Shown: one piece after another, positions 46,537 through 56,620 of the stretch
How the letters are laid out: the number at the start of each line of letters is the position of its first letter
Position numbering within the stretch: the first letter of the stretch is position 1
NCBI RefSeq assembly: GCF_019061305.1
Contig: NZ_JAHQZT010000004.1
Location: forward strand, 62,001-126,000
Direction of reading: 5' to 3'
From: Marinobacterium weihaiense
GTDB taxonomy: Bacteria > Pseudomonadota > Gammaproteobacteria > Pseudomonadales > Balneatricaceae
DNA length: 64,000 bases
Position numbers and translations under genes: made by a program
The notes under the pieces: generated by a model
What the model was told of the DNA's origin: nothing
What the model saw: only the letters and a program-made list of their open reading frames with translations
Database searches by the model: none

Positions 46537-47316
46537 TTACTGTAGGTAAATGGCCTTGAAGCGGGCGCGAATTTTCTGCTCGGGGTTGTTCAGTTGCAGG
46601 GTCTCGCCTTCAATGGACCAGTCGACTTGTCCCTGCATCAGCTGCAGGAAGGGGCGCTCGTAGGTCATGCTCGGCACACAGGCACGCATGGTGCCGGCAA
46701 TGGGACCGAAGCTGAGCTGTCCGTCCTGCTGGTCGAACTGCCCCATGAACTGGTTGCAGCCGGAGAAGCCCTGAACACGGTTGCCCTGCTTGAGAATCAG
46801 GTGCGGCTCGCGCTCGCCCTCGACAACCTGTACCGGTTCGCCGTTGAGGCTGATCAGCTTCCAATAGGTGTTCTGCAGCGTGGCGCGAGCTTGTTCGCGT
46901 GCCACGCGCTTCATCACCAGCATCAGCTGGGTATCGTCTTCACCGGCCAGGACCGGGTAGTGCTGGTCGGTGGTAAACAGCAGCTGGTCCTGGTTGTAGA
47001 TGGCCGCACGAACGCTGTAGCGGTGGCCGGGTTCGATCTGCTCGGCGGGGATCGTGAAGCTGAAATCATACGGCGGTGCCGCCAGGTCACCGCGCGCCAG
47101 CGTGGCCAGTACTTCGGCCGGTGCATCGGCGCGGGAAACGTCCTGTACCTTCACTTCCAGATGGCTCTGTGGTGGCAGCATGATGCGTTCACGGTAGAGA
47201 GCCTGGCCGGAAACTTCGTGGCTGGCGGGGCCGCTCAGGGTGCTGCACCCGGACAGCAGCACCGTGGCTGCCAGTACCGAGGTAAGATAACCTGAACGTG
47301 AGTGGAATTTTGACAT
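46537..47316 (-). CDS. YbaY-META domain lipoprotein
   Basis: 259 residues from MSKFHSRSGYLTSVLAATV with AAGGAG eight bases upstream. Lipoprotein signal with lipobox LLSGC (lipid Cys about 23). First domain is YbaY-like (VSGQALYRERIMLPPQSHLE, FTIPAEQIEPGHRYSVRAAI), second is META/HslJ (YWKLISLNGEPVQ, GFSGCNQFMGQFDQQDG, AGTMRACVPSMTYERPFLQL). HslJ relatives are linked to envelope stress and novobiocin tolerance. Likely an outer-membrane-anchored periplasmic protein; precise role unknown. Co-directional with the hvf operon but 332 bp upstream. Confidence 0.92.
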   Translation of the reverse strand: MSKFHSRSGYLTSVLAATVLLSGCSTLSGPASHEVSGQALYRERIMLPPQSHLEVKVQDVSRADAPAEVLATLARGDLAAPPYDFSFTIPAEQIEPGHRYSVRAAIYNQDQLLFTTDQHYPVLAGEDDTQLMLVMKRVAREQARATLQNTYWKLISLNGEPVQVVEGEREPHLILKQGNRVQGFSGCNQFMGQFDQQDGQLSFGPIAGTMRACVPSMTYERPFLQLMQGQVDWSIEGETLQLNNPEQKIRARFKAIYLQ

Positions 47317-47409
47317 GGTGACTCTCCTTGAAAATGAACACAGCTTTGACTGAAAGGTCGGCACCAGGTTCCCCGGTCAACCAATCCATATTCACTGAGG
47401 AGTATAGCC

Positions 47410-48339
47410 ATGAGCCGGGATAAGGGGCGCTGCTTCGTGGTGATCATTAACCATGCGGCGGGGGAGCGGCGAGATGCTGAACTGGAAGCACGGATTCGCG
47501 CCGGATTGCCGGCCGCGCAGCTGCTGGCGCTGGTGCGCTTGCAGCCGCGTCGTGACCTGCATGCCCAGATGCGCCAGCAGATCGAATTTTGTGCACGACA
47601 GGGCGCGATTCTGGTGGTGGCCGGTGGCGATGGCACTCTGAATGCGGCGGTGGGATTGCTGGCCGGAACCGATGTCCCCCTGGGCGTGATTCCCTGCGGC
47701 ACCTTCAATTTTTTTGCGCGTGACCGCGGCATTCCGCTGGCGACGGATGCGGCGCTGGCGCTGCTCCGGGAAGGCAGTATCAGGCCCTGTGCGCTGGCGC
47801 GGGTTAACGGTTTGCCGTTCTGTGTCAGTGCCAGCATCGGGGTATACCCGCGTATTATCGCCGCGCGGGAAAAGGTCAGCGCCGTGACCGGGCGCAACCG
47901 CCTGGTCTCGCTGCTCAGCGGCATCTGGATCTTTCTGACGCGGGCGCGCGGACGGCGCTTGCTGCTGGAGCATGATGGCCAGCGCCGCGTGGAAACGGCG
48001 CCGATGCTGCTGGCCAGTGTCAGTCCGGCCCAGCTGGCCAATTTTGATCTGCCGGAAGTGGAACAGATTCGACAGGGCCGCATGCTCGTGTTCGTGATCC
48101 GTTCCAACAGTACCCGGGCACTGTGCCGTTACCTGTGGGCCACGCTGCGCGGTGAGCTGAAGCGACTGCAGGAGCTGGATGTCTTTGCCACCGAGCGCCT
48201 GCAGGTCAGTACCCGCCGTCGCCGACTGACACTGGCGGTGGACGGCGAACTGCACCGCTGCCCCTCGCCGCTGACCCTGGAGGTGGAAGCCGACGCCTAT
48301 ACCTGCGTACTGCCGGTGGAGGGCGACGAATGCGCCTGA
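47410..48339 (+). CDS. Diacylglycerol/sphingosine kinase-family lipid kinase
   Basis: 309 residues, GAGGAG seven bases before ATG. DAGK catalytic domain with ILVVAGGDGTLNAAVGLLAG for ATP, GVIPCGTFNFFARDRGIPL, then the C-terminal beta domain ending in LTLAVDGELHRCPSPLTLEV. Bacterial relatives such as YegS phosphorylate phosphatidylglycerol or diacylglycerol. Overlaps the following phosphoesterase by 10 bp, forming a two-gene operon of lipid or phosphate chemistry. Confidence 0.93.
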   Translation: MSRDKGRCFVVIINHAAGERRDAELEARIRAGLPAAQLLALVRLQPRRDLHAQMRQQIEFCARQGAILVVAGGDGTLNAAVGLLAGTDVPLGVIPCGTFNFFARDRGIPLATDAALALLREGSIRPCALARVNGLPFCVSASIGVYPRIIAAREKVSAVTGRNRLVSLLSGIWIFLTRARGRRLLLEHDGQRRVETAPMLLASVSPAQLANFDLPEVEQIRQGRMLVFVIRSNSTRALCRYLWATLRGELKRLQELDVFATERLQVSTRRRRLTLAVDGELHRCPSPLTLEVEADAYTCVLPVEGDECA

Positions 48340-49154
48340 TTCAGCTGTCCGACCTGCATTTTGGCACCGAGCGGCCTGAAGTCGTGCGGGCCCTGATCGA
48401 TCGCCTGCAGCGGCTGAAGCCGGATCTGCTGATGCTCAGCGGTGATATCACCCAGCGGGCGCGGCCGGGTCAGTTTGCCGCCTGCCGCCGCTTCCTGCAG
48501 CGGCTGCCGCCCGTTCCGATTCTGGCGGTGCCGGGCAATCACGACCTGCCGCTGTTCAACCTCTGGCAGCGTCTGCACAGTCCCTACCGTCATTTCAGGG
48601 GCTGCTTCGGACATGAACTGGCGCCGGTGTTCAAGGCGCCGGGGCTGCTGGTGCTGGGGGTTAACACCACCAGTCCGACCCGGCACGTGGATGGTCGCTT
48701 CAGTACCCGCATGGTACGGCAGGTGGCGGCTCGACTAAAGGCCAGCTCGGCGGCCGTCAAGATCGTGGTGGGACACCATCCGGTCGATGCCGTGCTGGCG
48801 TCGGACGAGGCCAATATCGCGGCCGGGGCCGAAAGCGCCATGCGCTGCTGGGCAGCGGCGGGGATGCAGCTGTACTTGGCCGGGCATATTCATTATCCCT
48901 TTTTTGCGCAGCTGTCGCAGCGCTACCCCGGTGTCCCCGAGCACTGCTGGACCGGCCAGGCGGGGACGGCCGTTTCGCATCGGGTACGGGACCACAAGGC
49001 CAACTCGTTCAACCTGGTTGAGTGGTCCCCCGGCCGCTCGCAGCTGGAGGTGTCACGCTGGGACTTCACGTCAACGGGGCCGGGGTTTCTGTGTGTGGAA
49101 CAGCGTCAGTTGCCGCTGCGCCCGGGGGGTTCTTCATCCGGCCGTTCGGGCTGA
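48330..49154 (+). CDS. Calcineurin-like metallophosphoesterase
   Basis: 274 residues. Two-metal motifs in order: LSDLHFGTE (Asp, His), LSGDITQRA (Asp), VPGNHDLPLF (Asn-His), VVGHHPVD (His) and LAGHIHYP (His-x-His). Substrates in the family include cyclic nucleotides, phospholipids and UDP-diacylglucosamine; coupling to the lipid kinase hints at a lipid. The last 49 bp overlap the end of the convergent MFS gene, an unusually long overlap. Confidence 0.93.
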   Translation: MRLIQLSDLHFGTERPEVVRALIDRLQRLKPDLLMLSGDITQRARPGQFAACRRFLQRLPPVPILAVPGNHDLPLFNLWQRLHSPYRHFRGCFGHELAPVFKAPGLLVLGVNTTSPTRHVDGRFSTRMVRQVAARLKASSAAVKIVVGHHPVDAVLASDEANIAAGAESAMRCWAAAGMQLYLAGHIHYPFFAQLSQRYPGVPEHCWTGQAGTAVSHRVRDHKANSFNLVEWSPGRSQLEVSRWDFTSTGPGFLCVEQRQLPLRPGGSSSGRSG

Positions 49155-50530
49155 GCCTGCACGGTATCATCTGGCTCTGACCCCGACTCAGGCTCGGCCA
49201 CCGCCTCGGCCTCGGCCTGTGCCGGCATCAGTTCGCCTTCATTGCCGGCATCGACCGTTGCCGGGTCGGAATGAAACAGTTCCTCGATTGGTGTGTCCAC
49301 GAATTCGTCATTACGCGGGTCGATATCGGAGATGGCATGCACATCCGGAATCGCCGGCACGAAGTGTTCCTGGGCCTCCACTGGCAGCGGTGGCACCTGA
49401 TACTGGCGGTAGAGGGTATAGCCTGCCATCAAGACCAGTGCGGCTGCCAGGGTCTGGAACAGGGCGGCCGGGCCGAACTGTTCCATCAGCGTCGAGCTGA
49501 GCAGCGGCCCCACGACGCTGCCCACGCCGTAGCTGAGCAGCAGGCCGGAGCTGGCCGCGATGATCTGGCTGCTGTCCATCATGTCGTTGGTGATGGCCAC
49601 GGCGATGGAGTACACGGTGGATGCCAGGCCCATGCACACGCACAGCGCCAGCAGGCGCCAGCGGAACTCCAGATCGATGACCAGCACGTTAGCGGCACAG
49701 GCGCCGCTGGCCAGTACCAGCACGATCAGCAGTACATAGCTGCGGCGGGCCCGATCACAGATCCAGCCAATGGGCCAGGCGACCAGCATGGCGGCCAGAA
49801 TGGAGGCAAACATGTAAATCGAGACATCCTGGTTTTTCATGCCGGTCAGGTTGGCAAACAGCGGCACCAGGGCATAGAAGGAGCCCAGAAAGATACCGCC
49901 GGTGAACGCGGCCATGACGCCCAGCGGTGCCTGACGGACCAGTTGTCGCAACGACATGTGCTCGGTATGCTCCGGAATCTCCGGTGATTTCATGCGTGAC
50001 AGCGACAGCGGAATGATGCCGGCAACGATGAACAGGGCCGCCAGCGAAAACAGGGCGTAGTTGATCGGGTTGCCGTTACCGATCAACAGCTGGCCGAGTG
50101 CGGCGGCGGAGTAGGCTGCAATCTGGTACAGCGAAAAAATGGTCGAACGGTTGCTGTTGGTGGCCACGGCACTGAACCAGCTTTCAATGGTAATGAACAG
50201 GGCCGCGATGCTCAGACCGCCGATGCCGCGCAGCAGCCCCCAGTGCCAGACGTTGTAGGTCATCGGATAGATCAGCGCCGCCATGCCGGCCAGCGCGGCA
50301 AATACGGCAAAGGCACGAATATGGCCGACGCGCCGCACCACCCGGTCGGCGTAGAGCGAGCCGAGCACGAAACCGGCCGAATAACACACCATCACCATGC
50401 CGATGGTGGAAGGATCGATACCCAGCAGGCTGAATCTCAGGCCCAGCAGGGTGATCAGGAAGGAGTTGCCGACAATCAGCAAAATCAGGCTGACAAAAAG
50501 AGCCAGCAGGGAGATGACCAGTAAGCGCAT
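49106..50530 (-). CDS. MFS transporter (YcaD-like) with acidic C-terminal tail
   Basis: 474 residues, twelve predicted membrane helices. N-terminal half: NSFLITLLGLRFSLLGIDPS, VCYSAGFVLGSLYADRVVRR (loop 2-3 MFS motif), and IESWFSAVATNSNRSTIFSL, which resembles the YcaD/YfkF group. The C-terminal 90 residues are cytoplasmic, acidic and Pro-rich, with no known motif, and are not present in typical relatives. Substrate unknown. The gene precedes the liv genes on the same strand end but is separated by 12 bp from livF, so it may be co-transcribed with them. Confidence 0.9.
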   Translation of the reverse strand: MRLLVISLLALFVSLILLIVGNSFLITLLGLRFSLLGIDPSTIGMVMVCYSAGFVLGSLYADRVVRRVGHIRAFAVFAALAGMAALIYPMTYNVWHWGLLRGIGGLSIAALFITIESWFSAVATNSNRSTIFSLYQIAAYSAAALGQLLIGNGNPINYALFSLAALFIVAGIIPLSLSRMKSPEIPEHTEHMSLRQLVRQAPLGVMAAFTGGIFLGSFYALVPLFANLTGMKNQDVSIYMFASILAAMLVAWPIGWICDRARRSYVLLIVLVLASGACAANVLVIDLEFRWRLLALCVCMGLASTVYSIAVAITNDMMDSSQIIAASSGLLLSYGVGSVVGPLLSSTLMEQFGPAALFQTLAAALVLMAGYTLYRQYQVPPLPVEAQEHFVPAIPDVHAISDIDPRNDEFVDTPIEELFHSDPATVDAGNEGELMPAQAEAEAVAEPESGSEPDDTVQAQPERPDEEPPGRSGN

Positions 50531-50542
50531 GTGAGTCGTCCA

Positions 50543-51244
50543 TTAACCGCCAAGATAAGCCTTACGAACACTGTCATCGTTGAGCAGGGCATCGCCGCTG
50601 CCACTCATCACGATACGGCCATTCTCCAGTACATATCCGCGGTCGGCAATCCTTAACGCCTGATGGGCATTCTGTTCCACCAGAAATACGGTGACACCCT
50701 CGTCGCGCAGCCGCTCGATGATCTCAAAAATCTGTTGAATGATGATCGGTGCCAGCCCCAGCGAGGGTTCATCCAGCAGCAGCAGGCGCGGTTGGCTCAT
50801 CAGCGCCCGACCGATGGCCAGCATCTGCTGCTCGCCGCCGGACATGGTGCCGCCACGCTGATGAAAACGTTCTCTCAGCCGTGGGAACAGGGTCAGCACA
50901 TGGTCCAGTTGGACCGATGCCTCGCTTCTGCTGCGGAAAAAACTGCCCATGAACAGGTTTTCTTCCACCGTCATGCCGGCAAAGATGCGCCGCCCTTCGG
51001 GCACCACCGCCAGGCCCTGTCGCATGATGTCGGCGGTGCTCAGCTGCTGGATCGGCCGGCCGTCAAACGCGATATGACCGCTTTGGGCGCGCGGATCGCC
51101 GCAGATGGTCATCATCAGCGTGGTCTTGCCCGCGCCGTTGGCGCCGATCAGGGTCAGGATCTCGCCTTGGTTGACCTCCAATGAGACGTTATGCAGCGCC
51201 TGAATCTTGCCGTAAAAGGTCGAGACGTTATCCAGCTTCAGCAT
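50543..51244 (-). CDS. livF: Branched-chain amino acid ABC transporter ATPase LivF
   Basis: 233 residues. Walker A GANGAGKTTLM, signature MSGGEQQMLAIGRAL, Walker B LLLLDEPSLGLAP, H-loop VEQNAHQAL. The LivF type is identified by the start [20 protein letters not shown] and by its length. Its ATG overlaps the livG stop (TGATG). Confidence 0.97.
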   Translation of the reverse strand: MLKLDNVSTFYGKIQALHNVSLEVNQGEILTLIGANGAGKTTLMMTICGDPRAQSGHIAFDGRPIQQLSTADIMRQGLAVVPEGRRIFAGMTVEENLFMGSFFRSRSEASVQLDHVLTLFPRLRERFHQRGGTMSGGEQQMLAIGRALMSQPRLLLLDEPSLGLAPIIIQQIFEIIERLRDEGVTVFLVEQNAHQALRIADRGYVLENGRIVMSGSGDALLNDDSVRKAYLGG

Positions 51245-52011
51245 CAGCTCTCTCCCAAATAGGCTTTGATCACAGCCGGGTTGGCGCGAATCTGCTCCGG
51301 GGTGCCCTCGGCCAGGGGCGCGCCCTGGTTGATCACGGTGATATGGTCGGAAATGCCCATCACCAGCCCCATGTCATGTTCGATCAGCAGCACCGAGATG
51401 TCCTGTTCTTCGCGCAGGCGCAGGATCAACTGATCCAGCTCCGAGGTTTCCCTGGGGTTGAGCCCGGCGGCGGGTTCATCCAGCATCAGCAGCCCCGGTT
51501 CCGTAACCATGCAGCGGGCGATCTCCAGCCGCCGTTGCTGACCGTAGGAGAGATTGCCCGCCTCGCGGTTGGCAAATTCCAGCAGATCCACCTGCTGCAG
51601 CCAGTGCGCCGCTCGGTCCATCGCCTCGCGCTGGCGGCGGCGGTAAGAGGGCGACTTGACCAGCCCGGCAAAATAGTTGGTATTCAGATGGCGGTGCTGG
51701 GCGACCAGCAGGTTTTCGATCACCGTCATATTGGCGAACAGGCGCACATGCTGGAAGGTGCGCACCAGACCGAGCAACGAGATACGATGGCCGGTCATGC
51801 CCTGGATCGCCTTGCCACGGTAGCGGATCTCGCCCCCCGTCGGCTTGTAAAAACCGCTGATGCAGTTGAATACCGTGGTCTTGCCGGCGCCGTTGGGGCC
51901 GATCACCGAATGGATCTGGCGCGGCTTCACCTGCAGGTTGACGCCGTCCACCGCCAGCAATCCACCAAAGCGCATCATCAGCCCGGATACATCCAACAGG
52001 TTCTCGCTCAT
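51244..52011 (-). CDS. livG: Branched-chain amino acid ABC transporter ATPase LivG
   Basis: 255 residues from [17 protein letters not shown]. Walker [13 protein letters not shown], the LivG-specific insert after it ([17 protein letters not shown]), signature [14 protein letters not shown], Walker [14 protein letters not shown]. Starts with a 4-bp ATGA overlap with livM. An upstream extension to 52284 is in another gene's region and is rejected. Confidence 0.97.
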   Translation of the reverse strand: MSENLLDVSGLMMRFGGLLAVDGVNLQVKPRQIHSVIGPNGAGKTTVFNCISGFYKPTGGEIRYRGKAIQGMTGHRISLLGLVRTFQHVRLFANMTVIENLLVAQHRHLNTNYFAGLVKSPSYRRRQREAMDRAAHWLQQVDLLEFANREAGNLSYGQQRRLEIARCMVTEPGLLMLDEPAAGLNPRETSELDQLILRLREEQDISVLLIEHDMGLVMGISDHITVINQGAPLAEGTPEQIRANPAVIKAYLGES

Positions 52012-53267
52012 GAGGCTTTCAGCTCCAGGTGGGGACGTTTCATCGGCAGCAATCCTTGCGGACGCCAGAGCATCATCAGCACCATGACGCCGCCGAACAT
52101 CAGCATGCGGTATTCCTGAAACTCGCGTGCCAGCTCTGGCAGGATCGTCATGGCGATGGCGGCCAGAATGACGCCCAGCTGCGAGCCCATCCCGCCCAGT
52201 ACCACGATGGCGAGGATGATCGCCGATTCGATGAAGGTGAAGGATTCCGGGCTGATGAAGCCCTGACGGGCGGCAAAGAAGCAACCGGCAAAACCGGCGA
52301 AGGAGGCCCCCAGGGTAAAGGCGGACAGTTTGATCACCGTCGGGTTGAGGCCCAGCGAGCGGCAGGCGATCTCGTCTTCGCGCAGTGCTTCCCAGGCGCG
52401 ACCGATCGGCATGCGCTGGATGCGGTTGATGATGTAAATAGTCAGCAACACCAGCAACACGGCCACTAGATAGAGAAAAATGACCTTGTAGCTGCTGTCG
52501 TATTGGATGCCGAAAAACGCGTGGAAGGTTTGGGCGCCCTCGCTGGCGCGGCGGTTGAATTCCAGCCCAAACAGGGTGGGCTTGTCGATGCCGCCGATCC
52601 CGTTAGGGCCGCCGGTGACATTAGTCCAGTTATTGAGCAGGATGCGGATAATCTCGCCAAAGCCCAGGGTGACGATGGCCAGGTAGTCACCGCGCAGACG
52701 CAGTACCGGGAAGCCTAAAATGCAGCCAAAGGTGGCCGCCAACAGCCCGGCAATGGGCAGGCAGACCCAGAACGACAAACCGTAATATTCCGACAGCAGG
52801 GCATAGGTGTAGGCGCCCACGGCATAGAAGGCCACGTAACCCAGATCGAGCAGCCCGGCAAAGCCGACCACGATGTTGAGGCCCAGCCCCAGCATCACGT
52901 AGATCAGGGTCAGGGTGGCAAGATCCACGGCGCCACGCGACACCATGAACGGCCAGACGAACAAGCCGACCACGATCAGTGCGATCAGCCAGGGCTTGAG
53001 CCGGTTGCGCAGTTGCTCATCCGGCAGCAGGCCGGTCACATCGGGCATTGGCAGGCGCTGTTTCAGACCCAGCAGCGGCTCTTTCAACAGCTGCACCAGA
53101 AACACGATCACCACGGCAAAGGCGATCCAGCTCCAGGTGTCGGCATCGGCGCCGACCACAGTCAGCGTCGGCCCGCCCTGCACCAGTTTGACACCGATCA
53201 CCAGGCAGGTGAGCAGAAAGGTTACGCCCGCTGCAAAGAGGGCGGGAAAGAGGGCTCGTTGCATCAT
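52008..53267 (-). CDS. livM: Branched-chain amino acid ABC permease LivM
   Basis: 419 residues with about ten membrane helices; the N-terminal 100 residues form an extra hydrophobic extension also found in E. coli LivM. Core motifs [40 protein letters not shown], and the EAA-like loop [20 protein letters not shown]. The end [19 protein letters not shown] is typical. Confidence 0.96.
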   Translation of the reverse strand: MMQRALFPALFAAGVTFLLTCLVIGVKLVQGGPTLTVVGADADTWSWIAFAVVIVFLVQLLKEPLLGLKQRLPMPDVTGLLPDEQLRNRLKPWLIALIVVGLFVWPFMVSRGAVDLATLTLIYVMLGLGLNIVVGFAGLLDLGYVAFYAVGAYTYALLSEYYGLSFWVCLPIAGLLAATFGCILGFPVLRLRGDYLAIVTLGFGEIIRILLNNWTNVTGGPNGIGGIDKPTLFGLEFNRRASEGAQTFHAFFGIQYDSSYKVIFLYLVAVLLVLLTIYIINRIQRMPIGRAWEALREDEIACRSLGLNPTVIKLSAFTLGASFAGFAGCFFAARQGFISPESFTFIESAIILAIVVLGGMGSQLGVILAAIAMTILPELAREFQEYRMLMFGGVMVLMMLWRPQGLLPMKRPHLELKAS

Positions 53268-53291
53268 CGACTCCTGTTACATCGCCTCGGG

Positions 53292-54218
53292 TTAGACCTT
53301 TTCCACTTCGGGTTTGCCGAGCAGACCGGTGGGACGAAACAGCAGAATCAGCACCAGCAGGCTGAACGCCACCACATCCTTGTACTCCGACGGGAAGAAC
53401 GCGGCGGTCAGTGCTTCGGTGACGCCCAGAATCAACCCGCCCAGCATGGCACCGGGGATGGAGCCGATACCGCCCAGTACGGCCGCGGTAAAGGCCTTGA
53501 GCCCGGCCATGAAGCCGATGTAGGGGTTGATGGTGCCATAATAGAGGCCGAGCAATACCCCGGCCACGGCCGCCAGTGCCGCGCCGATAATGAAGGTCAG
53601 GGCAATGATCCGGTTGGTGTCGATGCCCAGCAGGTTGGTCATTTTCAGGTCCTGGGCACAGGCGCGGCAGGCCCGGCCCAGCCGGGAGCGGGAGATAAAC
53701 AGCGCCAGCGCCGTCATGGCCACCAGGGTGACCCCCCAGATGATCAGCTGCATCCAGGAGATGCTGACCTCGAAGACCGCCGGGTCACCGAATTCGATGC
53801 CGCCGGAGATCAGTACCGGCATGGCCAGGTCGCGAGAACCCTGTGCCAGGCGGATATAGTTTTGCAGAAAGATCGACATGCCGATGGCGGTGATCAGCGG
53901 GATCAGGCGTGGGCCACCGCGCAGCGGGCGGTAGGCGACCCGTTCCACGGCATAGCCATAGGTGGAGGCGATGATGACCGCGGTGATCAGCGCCAGTAAC
54001 AGCACGATCGGCAGTGAACCGACCCCCATGGTCAGCAGGCCGATGATGGTGATAAACGCGGTGTAGGTGCCGATCATATACACCTCGCCATGGGCGAAGT
54101 TGATCATGCCGATAATGCCGTACACCATGGTGTAACCGATGGCGATCAGCGCGTAGGTCGAGCCGATGGTCAGGCCGTTGATCAGCTGCTGCAGTACATA
54201 GAGAGTGGTTTCATGCAT
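53292..54218 (-). CDS. livH: Branched-chain amino acid ABC permease LivH
   Basis: 308 residues, eight or so membrane helices. Start QQLINGLTIGSTYALIAIGY, then MVYGIIGMINFAHGEVYMIG, YRPLRGGPRLIPLITAIGMS, and the loop GRACRACAQDLKMTNLLGID. End FRPTGLLGKPEVEKV is the family C-terminus. 24 bp before livM. Confidence 0.97.
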   Translation of the reverse strand: MHETTLYVLQQLINGLTIGSTYALIAIGYTMVYGIIGMINFAHGEVYMIGTYTAFITIIGLLTMGVGSLPIVLLLALITAVIIASTYGYAVERVAYRPLRGGPRLIPLITAIGMSIFLQNYIRLAQGSRDLAMPVLISGGIEFGDPAVFEVSISWMQLIIWGVTLVAMTALALFISRSRLGRACRACAQDLKMTNLLGIDTNRIIALTFIIGAALAAVAGVLLGLYYGTINPYIGFMAGLKAFTAAVLGGIGSIPGAMLGGLILGVTEALTAAFFPSEYKDVVAFSLLVLILLFRPTGLLGKPEVEKV

Positions 54219-54269
54219 GTTCGCTGCTCCTGTTCGCGTGCCCCGGTTGGCATCCGGTGAGCGGCGGAG

Positions 54270-54300
54270 CGCCCGCTTCGGAATCGGGCCGAAACGGGCG
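54270..54300 (-). other. 12-bp hairpin between the binding-protein gene and livH
   Basis: Arms 54270-54281 and 54289-54300 pair over 12 bp (one wobble in the transcript) around a 7-nt loop, without a T-run. Such hairpins after the periplasmic-protein gene of ABC operons usually protect the upstream mRNA and raise binding-protein output. Confidence 0.6.
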
Positions 54301-54314
54301 TCGCCTGGCGTAGG

Positions 54315-55430
54315 TCAGTCGAGCGCGGTCTTGCTGCCGTCCGCATGCAGTCGGTAGACCTGGAAGGTCGGCTCGGTCAGATCGCCTTTGGCATCGAAGC
54401 CGATTTCGCCGATGGTGGTCTCGAAGCGGGTACTGCGCAGGTAGCTGGCCAGTGCGTAGGGGTCGGTTTCACCGGTCGCCTCGATGGCCTGGGTCATCAC
54501 CTGAATGGCGGTGTAGGCCGGGAACACGAAGGGACCGGACGGGTCTTCGTCACGGGCCTTGAAGGCGTCCACCAGGGCGGCATTGTCCGGGCTCTGGTCG
54601 AAGCTCTTCGGCGCCGTGGCCAGTACCCCTTCCATGGCATCACCGGCAATGGCGGCCAGGTCGGAGTTGACCACGCCCTCGGGCCCCATGAAGGCGGCAT
54701 CAAAGCCCTTTTCGCGTGATTGGCGCAGGATCAACCCCAGCTCGGGGTGATAGCCGCCGTAATAGACAAAGTCCACATTGTTGCGCTTGAGCTTGGCAAT
54801 CAGGGCGGAGAAGTCCTTGTCGCCCGGGGTCACCCCTTCGAACATTACCGCCTCGGTCCCGGCTTGGGCTAGCAGATCGCGGACGGTGGTGGCCAGCCCT
54901 TCGCCATACTGCTGCTTGTCATGGATTACCGCCAGCCGCTGTGGCTGGACGTGGTCGCGGATGTATGCGGCCGCGAGTGACCCTTGCAGACTGTCCAGGC
55001 CGATGGTGCGGAAAATCAGTTCATATCCCTTCTCGGTAATGCCGGGGGAGGTGGAAGCCGCCGTGATCATCATCACGCCTTCTTCCTCGTAGATATCCGA
55101 TGCCGGTTCAGTCGAACTTGAGCAGAGATGGCCGATAACATGGCGGATGTCGTCATTGACGATGCGGTTGGCCACAGCGACTGCCTGTTTGGGGTCGCAA
55201 GCATCATCGTAGATCACGCCCTCCAGCGTCATGCCGTTGACGCCGCCGGCCGCATTGATGCGGTCAATGGCCATCATGGCGCCGATCTTCTGCATGTCGC
55301 CGTACTGGGCCACCGGCCCCGTGACCGGCCCGGCAACGCCGATTCTGAGCGTGTCGGCCTGTACCCCCAGAGACGTCAGCAGGGCGGCGGCCAGCCAGGT
55401 CTTGCAGCAGAGTCCTATGGTCGGTTTCAT
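54315..55430 (-). CDS. livK: Periplasmic branched-chain amino acid-binding protein
   Basis: 371 residues with a Sec signal peptide (WLAAALLTSLGVQA, cleavage after about residue 25). Peripla_BP_6 fold: TLRIGVAGPVTGPVAQYGDM, INAAGGVNGMTLEGVIYDDA, VIGHLCSSSTEPASDIYEEE, TAASTSPGITEKGYE and FVYYGGYHPELGLILRQSRE. First gene of livKHMGF, and the full transporter is present. LivJ/LivK/BraC distinctions cannot be made here. Confidence 0.93.
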   Translation of the reverse strand: MKPTIGLCCKTWLAAALLTSLGVQADTLRIGVAGPVTGPVAQYGDMQKIGAMMAIDRINAAGGVNGMTLEGVIYDDACDPKQAVAVANRIVNDDIRHVIGHLCSSSTEPASDIYEEEGVMMITAASTSPGITEKGYELIFRTIGLDSLQGSLAAAYIRDHVQPQRLAVIHDKQQYGEGLATTVRDLLAQAGTEAVMFEGVTPGDKDFSALIAKLKRNNVDFVYYGGYHPELGLILRQSREKGFDAAFMGPEGVVNSDLAAIAGDAMEGVLATAPKSFDQSPDNAALVDAFKARDEDPSGPFVFPAYTAIQVMTQAIEATGETDPYALASYLRSTRFETTIGEIGFDAKGDLTEPTFQVYRLHADGSKTALD

Positions 55431-55616
55431 TCTGTTCCCCCTCGTGGATCAGTGCGCATGGCCGGCAGGCGGACATGCATGTTTATGCTTGTTATATGTC
55501 CCTGTGCACGCGTACAGCGCTGCGTTCGGCGTACCGGTTACTAGCAGCTTAGGCGAGGCCGGGCGGTTCTGGTAGACTGAAGGCCACAACTCTTTTCTGG
55601 CGCCGGAGCCGACCCC

Positions 55617-56210
55617 ATGCATGGATTCCTTTGCCGCCGCAGCCTGTGCGGCCTGGTACTACTCTTGTCACTGCTACAGGCTGCGTGGGTGCAGGCCGCT
55701 GGGCTGGAAGCAGCCCCACTGGAGGCCGCGAGCATCGACGCCTATGTCGGTTCGCTGACAGACGTACGTCCCTTCGGAGAACGTCTGCAGGCCGAAGGCA
55801 AGGGGGGCTTTCTGGCCCGTGAAGTCATGCCCCGTGCCGGACAGCGCTTCGATCCGCACCGCCGTGCGGTGGAAGCGCTGCGCCGCGAGCAGCCGGATGA
55901 ATTCGCACGTCTGGAGCAGCTGTTACGCCCTTATGGCTTTACCAGTCCGAACAGCTGGGCGCGGCTGGGAGATCGGGTGGTACTGGCCTATGGGGCGGTC
56001 AAGGCGGACGCTGAAAGCCCCGAAATTCTGCTGCTGGCCCGGCAGGCAGAGGGTATGAATCCGCAGCTGCTGCAGCTGTTGCCGCCGGAGCAGCGCGTCG
56101 AACTCGAGCAGGCATTGCTGGTGGCGCGGGCGCTGGCGCAGGTGCCGGCACAGGACAAGGCCCGGGTTCGCCCCTTCATTGCCCGGCTGGACCGGGCATT
56201 CGCACACTGA
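55617..56210 (+). CDS. Periplasmic protein of unknown function
   Basis: 197 residues with GGAG eight bases before the ATG and a Sec signal peptide (SLCGLVLLLSLLQAAWVQAA). I do not recognise a family. The mature part is helical and charged (HRRAVEALRREQPDEFARLE, AEGMNPQLLQLLPPEQRVEL, DKARVRPFIARLDRAFAH). Divergent from the liv operon by 186 bp, and 24 bp before the monooxygenase-like gene, so it may be in an operon with it. Confidence 0.8.
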   Translation: MHGFLCRRSLCGLVLLLSLLQAAWVQAAGLEAAPLEAASIDAYVGSLTDVRPFGERLQAEGKGGFLAREVMPRAGQRFDPHRRAVEALRREQPDEFARLEQLLRPYGFTSPNSWARLGDRVVLAYGAVKADAESPEILLLARQAEGMNPQLLQLLPPEQRVELEQALLVARALAQVPAQDKARVRPFIARLDRAFAH

Positions 56211-56234
56211 CCTACTACCCACAAGGAGCTGAAG

Positions 56235-56585
56235 ATGTCATCACTGGTTTACTGCACGGCCCAGTTCAAGCCCAAGCCCGGTAAGGAGCGTGAACTGTTC
56301 AAGGTACTGCAGTCACTCGAACCCAACGCCCACCGTGAAGATGCCTGCGTGCAGTACACGGTGACCCGCCAAATCAGCAGTCCCTTCGCCGAGGGCACCA
56401 GCTTCCCCATCGTGTTCCACGAGATCTGGAGCGACATGGAAAGCTTTGAAGCGCACTGCCAGCGTCGCGAGATCGTCGAGTTCTTCGAACGTTACTGCAA
56501 GGCCGAGGATGGTCTGGCGGAAGACTGGAACGTGTGCATCTACACAGATGAGCCGGAAGACTTCGACGCGCCCCAAATCGGATAA
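56235..56585 (+). CDS. Antibiotic biosynthesis monooxygenase (ABM) family protein
   Basis: 116 residues, AAGGAG six bases before ATG. A single dimeric alpha/beta-barrel ABM domain: LVYCTAQFKPKPGKERELFK, ALEPNAHREDACVQYTV-like LEPNAHREDACVQYTVTRQ, and FHEIWSDMESFEAHCQRREI. Relatives include quinol monooxygenase YgiN. Substrate unknown. Followed by a terminator-like structure. Confidence 0.88.
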   Translation: MSSLVYCTAQFKPKPGKERELFKVLQSLEPNAHREDACVQYTVTRQISSPFAEGTSFPIVFHEIWSDMESFEAHCQRREIVEFFERYCKAEDGLAEDWNVCIYTDEPEDFDAPQIG

Positions 56586-56620
56586 GCCGATGCACCATCA
56601 GGGTGCATGCCTTGTCCCAG